27,176 bases of DNA. Source: Bacteroidales bacterium UBA1035 (GTDB lineage: Bacteria; Bacteroidota; Bacteroidia; Bacteroidales; Dysgonomonadaceae). Position 1 is the first letter of the stretch, and each line of letters starts with the position of its first letter. The translations under genes were made by a program, and so were the position numbers. The notes below the pieces were generated by a model. The model was given only the letters and a program-made list of their open reading frames with translations. It had not been told where the DNA came from and did not search any database. Location: positions 5,528-32,703 of the forward strand of contig DCEG01000022.1 in the NCBI GenBank assembly GCA_002316835.1, in the 5' to 3' direction. This document shows positions 23,301 to 27,176 of this stretch, one piece after another.

Positions 23301-25723
23301 ATGAAAAATTAAAAGCAGGGAATATAACCAAAAAGGATATTGATGAAATTCTTAAAAAGAGCTACGTTTCAAAAGAAGATTTTGAAAAATACAAACTTTG
23401 GATAGAGCAAGGTTATCGCTCTCCATATTCGGGGCAAATAATTCAGCTTACAGACTTATTTGATGGAACAAAATTCAATATTGACCATATTTTTCCACAA
23501 GCATTAGTAACCAATGATTCGTTGAGTAATAAAGTTGTTGTTGAAGTAGACTTAAATAAGCTTAAGGACAATAGAACGGGTAGAGATTTTATTCAACAAC
23601 AGCGAGGTCAAAGCTACTTGGGTATTCCTGTTTGTAGCGAAGAAAAGTATATTGAGATAGTAAAACAGCAATTTTCGGGCACAAAACGCTATATTCTTTT
23701 ATCAAAGGATATTCCGAAAGAATTCACAAAAAGCCAATTGAATACAACACGGCATATCGCCCGAAAAGCGATGGAGTTATTAAGCCACATAGTAAGAGAG
23801 CCAGGGGAAATTGAATTCCGCTCTAAGAATGTATTACCTGTTACCGGTGAAATTACAACAAAATTAAAAAGAGCTTGGAAATTGGATGAAGTATGGACAG
23901 AATTAGTTGCCCCAAGATATATTCGTTTGAATGAATTAACACAATCTAAATTATTCGGCAGTTGGCAAATATCAAAAAATGGTAAAAAGTATTTTGATTG
24001 TAACTTGGATAACAGCGTTCGAGAAAAGGACGAATCTTATGATATAAAAAGAATCGATCATCGTCATCACGCCTTAGATGCATTAATTGTTGCATTATGC
24101 ACCCAAGAACACGTTAATTACATTAACAATATAAATGCCGATGCCAAATCTAATAATTACGGAAAACAAAAACAAATTGAAAAGTATCGTCAAACACTTA
24201 AACGCAAAATAAAGTTTACAAAGAAGGACGACGAAAAAGATGAAAACAATTGGTATTATATGCTTCCTGGAGAAAAACGATTAAACAATGTCGAAAACTC
24301 TAATAAAAGCAGTGTGATAGAGATGGAATATCTCTTTATGGAGTTTGAGACTTTCCATAGTAATTATAAAAAAATGATTTTGACTGCATTGCAAAATACG
24401 ATTGTTACATTTAAACAAAATCTACGCGTAATAAATAAAAGAGTGAATAGGTATAACAACACTCCTAATAAGAATAAGTTTGAAAAACAAAATACAGAAA
24501 ATAGACAAAAGCAGAATTGGGCTATTAGACGAAGTTTGGGGAAAGAAACATTTTATGGAAAGCAAACAATAGATGGAGAGGAAAAAATTGTAATTCGGAA
24601 AAATATCGACACCTCTTTTGATGGTAATAAAATCAGAACAATTTCAGATACCCTTGGTTTTACTAAAACCATACTCTTTAATCAGCTCAAACAGTATGAC
24701 ACTATTGAATTACCTTTTGATGAAGCTATTTTTCACTTTGAAGCTCTTTTAGAAAAAGAAGAATTTGAAGCTATTGTGAATGATGATGATAATAATATTA
24801 AATCTATAGACGAACTATTCAGTTATTTGAAGCAAAATAAATTTAGATACAAAAAGTCTGATTATAAATATTTAAATGTTTTTATAGACCAAATTTCTTC
24901 CCGCAATTTCAGAAATGAAGACCAGTTCAATGATAAAATTAAAGAGCATCCTGAAATAGCTTTTACACCAGAAGCAATTGAAGAAATGAATAAATATGAA
25001 AACATAAAAAGGCTTAACAATGGCAAAGAGCATAAGCCTATTAAAAAAGTTACAATTACAAGAGGATTTGGGAAGCAAAGAGCTGTAAGTGAGAACGAAG
25101 CATCCGTTAAATCAAAACAGTTTGTAGTAAATGATGCCGGTTCTAATCTTTACCTTGGTTTTTACGAAAGATCACATAAAGATCTCAACGGGATTGATAT
25201 GGTTGAGCGAAAATTTAAGGATATTGGATTGATAGAACTTATTGAAACTTTGAAACAAGATAGCTCTAAGCGCATAAATCCATTACCTGATAAAATCTAT
25301 GATGATAAATTAAATGAGTATTTCTGGAAATTCACATTATCTCCATTAGATTTAGTCTATGTGCCAACTGATGAGGAAATCCAAAATCCTTCAATTGTCA
25401 ATTTTAATGATTTAACCCAAGAGCAAATTGAAAGAATTTATAAGTATGTTGATGGAAGTGAAGATGTGGCAAACTTTATCCCTTATTATGCAACAAAACC
25501 AATTTGGAGATTTCACGGCAAGAAAAACAAAGAGATACATAAAGAATTAAGTGAAAACAATAAACTAGCGATTTCTTTACAAGATTTAATCCAAAATGAA
25601 TTTGGTCTGGGAAGTCAACAAGATAAACATCAAAATATGATGAATGGTAAAACACAAATAAAGAAAATTTGCTGGAAATTAGAAATAAACAGGTTAGGAC
25701 AAATCAAAAAAGTAATCCGATGA
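20348..25723 (+). CDS. cas9: Type II-C CRISPR RNA-guided nuclease Cas9, very large
   Basis: 1,791 residues. RuvC-I LGLDLGTNSIGWAL has catalytic Asp8; an Arg-rich bridge helix (about 64-88) follows. The recognition lobe spans about 95-890 and includes a beta-rich part near 230-370. RuvC-II HLEVGRE has Glu909. HNH (about 1020-1110) has FNIDHIFPQ with His1047, and Asn1075 in KDNRTG is the likely metal ligand. RuvC-III IDHRHHALDALIVAL has His1241 and Asp1244. The C-terminal 540 residues include blocks familiar from Bacteroidota Cas9 (EIAFTPEAIEEMN, SPLDLVYVPTDEE, KKICWKLEINRLG), the PAM-interacting region. All nuclease residues are intact. An acidic region about 1442-1534 looks like an insertion compared with members I remember. 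The gene is AT-rich. cas1 overlaps its stop by ATGA. Confidence 0.97.
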   Translation: MKKILGLDLGTNSIGWALIEIDHGQRYVKIIGLGSRILPMDSGEIGDFEQSGKIKSSAAQRTEKRGPRRLNERYLLRRDRLHLVLDLLSALPEHYKLEIDFTNVKGEKSGKFKANKEPKLAYLPKQKGEKAKFIFMDSYVEMIDDINVNNIKNTKGNRIPYDWTLYYLRQKSLSKKISLEELAWVLLSYNQKRGYEKTEIEDKSTKDNEFIEELDLRVKEVIPKIDKAGNKLFEIHLDGNDGFVYYEYSDIQMTFENDIKEIIKTSKVDDEGNTDNKNTQFKIVDIYPLTITDVKYEKDNEKHKYTLTYDNGWNEVKDQKNFTFKYKNALNKTFDYIVTTVYDINGEVKNQQGKERTLREPDFSDNSSDWTLLKKKTEKEVLAFNIDQGLKKEDGSAQNFISPKIYNVLKNDAKSNIHTKIIGGMFQVVDRDFYREELSQIITTQKQFHTSLEDKKIFEKCVETLYPKNKNHQDALLKNKDAIQYLLVEDVLLYQRPLKSKKSEIADCKYEIRYWKDIEDKNGNPLKEVDIETGEIYVKKEPVYIKAVSASHPYFQEFRIWDKLHNLKLIQLSKEVDGNTLTNQDITKEYFKSEKEYQELFDEINNRKSFSQEQFLSYCKKKFKIDYKPKDSNFTWNFPEDEEIKGNETRVSFVTRFKRCGFSNYIDFLTQEKELELWHYLYSVSYKERITNENKSINTFFKNYFKDFDINLEIKEKIVNDFVNYPKFDSKYCVYSEKALKKFIPLINMGENNQKYAWKNEKWYQDWQKSLDARKSEIIERLKSIDFEKDDIDYSKAVHINVDLQKREIPFPKGLFNTFREFEKVEEFEKLNLTQASYLIYGRHSELAQAKYWTSPDDIRKQLHQELKQHSLNNPVAEKVILEMMQVVADIWEFLGEKQKNYFSEIHLEVGRELKKSAKEKEAETKRMSDNRSQNKRLRQVLEEFLANSHYNANPKNSDHFERLKIAEEGAEHRSNIDKKFFEDNEKLKAGNITKKDIDEILKKSYVSKEDFEKYKLWIEQGYRSPYSGQIIQLTDLFDGTKFNIDHIFPQALVTNDSLSNKVVVEVDLNKLKDNRTGRDFIQQQRGQSYLGIPVCSEEKYIEIVKQQFSGTKRYILLSKDIPKEFTKSQLNTTRHIARKAMELLSHIVREPGEIEFRSKNVLPVTGEITTKLKRAWKLDEVWTELVAPRYIRLNELTQSKLFGSWQISKNGKKYFDCNLDNSVREKDESYDIKRIDHRHHALDALIVALCTQEHVNYINNINADAKSNNYGKQKQIEKYRQTLKRKIKFTKKDDEKDENNWYYMLPGEKRLNNVENSNKSSVIEMEYLFMEFETFHSNYKKMILTALQNTIVTFKQNLRVINKRVNRYNNTPNKNKFEKQNTENRQKQNWAIRRSLGKETFYGKQTIDGEEKIVIRKNIDTSFDGNKIRTISDTLGFTKTILFNQLKQYDTIELPFDEAIFHFEALLEKEEFEAIVNDDDNNIKSIDELFSYLKQNKFRYKKSDYKYLNVFIDQISSRNFRNEDQFNDKIKEHPEIAFTPEAIEEMNKYENIKRLNNGKEHKPIKKVTITRGFGKQRAVSENEASVKSKQFVVNDAGSNLYLGFYERSHKDLNGIDMVERKFKDIGLIELIETLKQDSSKRINPLPDKIYDDKLNEYFWKFTLSPLDLVYVPTDEEIQNPSIVNFNDLTQEQIERIYKYVDGSEDVANFIPYYATKPIWRFHGKKNKEIHKELSENNKLAISLQDLIQNEFGLGSQQDKHQNMMNGKTQIKKICWKLEINRLGQIKKVIR

Positions 25724-26655
25724 TCAAAAAAACGCTCTACTTCGGAAATCCGGCATATTTAAGTTTACGAAACAAGCAATTGGTTATTCAGTTGCCCGAA
25801 GTGGTAAAAAACGACACTTTGCCTGAAACTTTCAAGGCAGATGCCGTGAAAACATTCCCGGTGGAAGATATTGGTGTGGTAATTCTTGACAATAAGCAAA
25901 TAACCATTACCCATGGATTGATAGAGGCTTTGCTTGATAACAACAGTGCATTAATCACTTGCAACAGTTCACGAATGCCTGTTGGACTGATGCTTCCACT
26001 TGCCGGAAACACTACGCAAACCGAGCGCTTTCGAAACCAAATTGATGCATCCGTTCCGCTCAAAAAACAACTTTGGCAACAAACCGTACAGGCAAAAATT
26101 CAAAATCAAGCTTACGTTTTGGAGACCAAAGCAAAGGTAATTGTCAAGAATATGCGAGCGTGGGCATCCGATGTTAAAAGTGGCGACCCGGACAATTACG
26201 AAGCTCGTGCTGCAGTCTATTATTGGAACAATATTTTCCCGACAATTCCAGGTTTCACTCGCGGTAGAGAGGGCGATCCGCCCAACAATCTGCTCAATTA
26301 CGGCTACGCCATTTTGCGAGCTGTGGTTGCCCGTTCGTTGGTTGCAAGCGGGCTTCTGCCCACTTTCGGCATTCATCATCGCAGCAAATATAACGTCTAT
26401 TGTTTAGCTGATGATATAATGGAACCTTATCGTCCATTTGTGGATAAACTGGTGTTCGAGATAATGGAAAACGGTGCGGATATTTCGGATTTATCACAAG
26501 AAATAAAAGGCCAGTTACTGAATATTCCGGTGTTGGATGTAATTATCAACGACCAACGCAGTCCGTTGATGGTTGCCGTAGGGCAAACCACTGCATCGCT
26601 TTACAAATGCTTTTCAGGCGAAATACGCAAAATAAAATATCCTTCATTTGACTAG
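25720..26655 (+). CDS. cas1: CRISPR-associated integrase Cas1 (type II)
   Basis: 311 residues from the ATG that overlaps the cas9 stop codon (ATGA). The frame is open from 25669, but those 17 extra residues lie inside cas9 and do not resemble Cas1, whereas MIKKTLYFGNPAYLS is a normal type II Cas1 start. Cas1 joins new spacers to the first repeat in complex with Cas2. Metal ligands are Glu161 (NYEARAAVYYW), His220 (FGIHHRSKYN) and Glu235 (DDIMEPYRPFVD), all present. No csn2 or cas4 follows, which places the locus in type II-C. Its base composition is host-like and contrasts with cas9 immediately upstream. Confidence 0.96.
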   Translation: MIKKTLYFGNPAYLSLRNKQLVIQLPEVVKNDTLPETFKADAVKTFPVEDIGVVILDNKQITITHGLIEALLDNNSALITCNSSRMPVGLMLPLAGNTTQTERFRNQIDASVPLKKQLWQQTVQAKIQNQAYVLETKAKVIVKNMRAWASDVKSGDPDNYEARAAVYYWNNIFPTIPGFTRGREGDPPNNLLNYGYAILRAVVARSLVASGLLPTFGIHHRSKYNVYCLADDIMEPYRPFVDKLVFEIMENGADISDLSQEIKGQLLNIPVLDVIINDQRSPLMVAVGQTTASLYKCFSGEIRKIKYPSFD

Positions 26656-26688
26656 GAAACGACTTATTTTGATGATTTGAAGCAAAGT

Positions 26689-27021
26689 ATGGAACGATTT
26701 AGCGAATATAGAATTATGTGGGTACTTGTGTTTTTTGATTTACCGACTGAAACCAAAAAAGAACGAAAAATATATTCGGATTTTCGCAAGAAGCTCATTC
26801 AAGATGGCTTCACTATGTTTCAGTTTTCGATATATTTGCGGCATTGTGCCAGCAGAGAAAATGCTGATGTACACATAAAACGCGTGAAAAGCTATCTTCC
26901 GCCTGCCGGACAAATCGGCATCCTTTGCATTACCGACAAGCAGTTTGGAAATATGGAACTGTTTGTCGGGAAAAAAGAAAAAGAGGTAAAAACGCCCTAT
27001 CAACAATTAGAACTGTTTTAG
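26689..27021 (+). CDS. cas2: CRISPR-associated protein Cas2
   Basis: 110 residues from the ATG at 26689; a TTG at 26677 would add four residues (to give KQS before the Met) and is less likely. The ferredoxin-like fold shows in IMWVLVFFDLPTETKKER (9-26), whose Asp is the family's conserved metal residue, then FRKKLIQDGFTMFQFSIYLRH and GQIGILCITDKQFGNMELF. Cas2 bridges the Cas1 dimers in the spacer integration complex. It lies 33 bases after cas1, ends the operon, and is followed within 4 bases by a bidirectional terminator. Confidence 0.95.
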   Translation: MERFSEYRIMWVLVFFDLPTETKKERKIYSDFRKKLIQDGFTMFQFSIYLRHCASRENADVHIKRVKSYLPPAGQIGILCITDKQFGNMELFVGKKEKEVKTPYQQLELF

Positions 27022-27024
27022 CAT

Positions 27025-27055
27025 AAAAAATCCCGCCTCTCGAGCGGGATTTTTT
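27025..27055. terminator. Bidirectional terminator between cas2 and the CRISPR array
   Basis: A perfect 12-bp stem (27025-27036 with 27044-27055) with core TCCCGC/GCGGGA, 7-base loop, A run on the left and T run on the right. It should end the cas operon from the left and array transcripts arriving from the right. Confidence 0.88.
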
Positions 27056-27129
27056 ACATCCGAACAACTATTTTTTAATTTCTAAAAAACCTTGCAATAC
27101 GTTGTGTTTTAGAAGAATACTGACATCCT
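27056..27129. other. Flank between terminator and first CRISPR repeat
   Basis: 74 AT-rich bases with no gene. Since the repeat reads in crRNA sense on the minus strand, this is probably the trailer side of the array, not the leader. Confidence 0.5.
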
Positions 27130-27176
27130 GTTGTTCAGAATATCAAAGATACAAGTTTTTGAAAGCAATTCACAAC
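27130..27176 (-). CRISPR. Cas-proximal repeat of a type II-C CRISPR array (cut by the window end)
   Basis: 47 bases. In crRNA sense (minus strand) it starts GTTGTGAATTGCTTTC and ends TTCTGAACAAC, with complementary ends GTTGT/ACAAC. It has the length and pattern of Bacteroidota type II-C repeats. Bases 2-15 are identical to the complement of the tracrRNA anti-repeat at 19677-19690. Only one copy is visible, so the spacers are outside the window and the boundaries rest on the match and the terminal inverted repeat. The repeat orientation means crRNAs run toward cas2. Confidence 0.9.
27144..27175 (-). promoter_or_regulatory. Promoter inside the CRISPR repeat
   Basis: On the minus strand the repeat carries TTG (27173-27175), 21 bases, TATCTTTG (27144-27151), a full TAnnTTTG match. 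Transcription would begin within the last 10 or so bases of the repeat (about 27137-27140). Confidence 0.5.

Noticed and set aside
20348..27021. Type II-A or II-B assignment because of the large Cas9
   Set aside because: Neither csn2 nor cas4 is present between cas2 and the array, and the gene order and repeat fit II-C.
27056..27129. Leader of the CRISPR array
   Set aside because: The leader should flank the 5' (GTTGTG) side of the repeat, which faces away from cas2 and lies beyond the window; this side is the trailer. The orientation is inferred from one repeat only.

Overview
The window is a chromosomal segment from a Bacteroidota bacterium, most likely of the order Bacteroidales. Four things point there: NigD-like and other small lipoproteins, an animal-type glutaminyl cyclase-like lipoprotein, a glycine/arginine-tailed RRM protein, and many Bacteroidota promoters of the form TTG/TTTG, 18-22 bases, TAnnTTTG. 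Genus cannot be decided from what I see; a Dysgonomonadaceae-like organism is a guess.

Left part (1-19.5 kb): core genome. On the minus strand lie a hypothetical lipoprotein, a GH20-type glycoside hydrolase, tsaB, an RRM protein, an M3 peptidase, sufE, and the run gyrB / ldcA / K+(Na+)/H+ antiporter / glutaminyl cyclase-like M28 protein, then a Dabb protein, rpsT and tRNA-Glu(UUC). On the plus strand lie a lipoprotein gene, a DUF2200 gene, an unlisted 37-codon membrane peptide gene (13842-13955), rpmH, and an apparent operon of PASTA protein, RluD-type pseudouridine synthase, ddl, a PlsC-like acyltransferase and a NigD-like lipoprotein. Intergenic spaces hold well-formed intrinsic terminators, a 28-base perfect palindrome (7679-7706), a dispersed-repeat-like hairpin (2988-3044) and a cluster of TCTAAC/GTTAGA motifs (1048-1144).

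Right part (19.6 kb to end): a type II-C CRISPR-Cas locus. Order: a minus-strand tracrRNA with its own promoter and terminator (about 19618-19701); then on the plus strand a HIRAN-domain gene 7 bases upstream of a very large cas9 (1,791 codons, all RuvC and HNH catalytic residues present), cas1 (ATGA overlap with cas9) and cas2; a bidirectional terminator; and the first 47-base CRISPR repeat, which ends exactly at the window edge. crRNA would be transcribed leftward (minus strand).

Three points about this locus stand out. The HIRAN gene appears to be co-transcribed with cas9, so it is a candidate accessory gene. The CRISPR repeat itself carries a Bacteroidota promoter (TTG, 21 bases, TATCTTTG), which predicts crRNA transcription starting inside each repeat; the tracrRNA promoter has the same architecture and overlaps the anti-repeat. 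Finally, cas9 is strongly AT-rich while the HIRAN gene, cas1 and cas2 look like the host chromosome, suggesting a mosaic operon.
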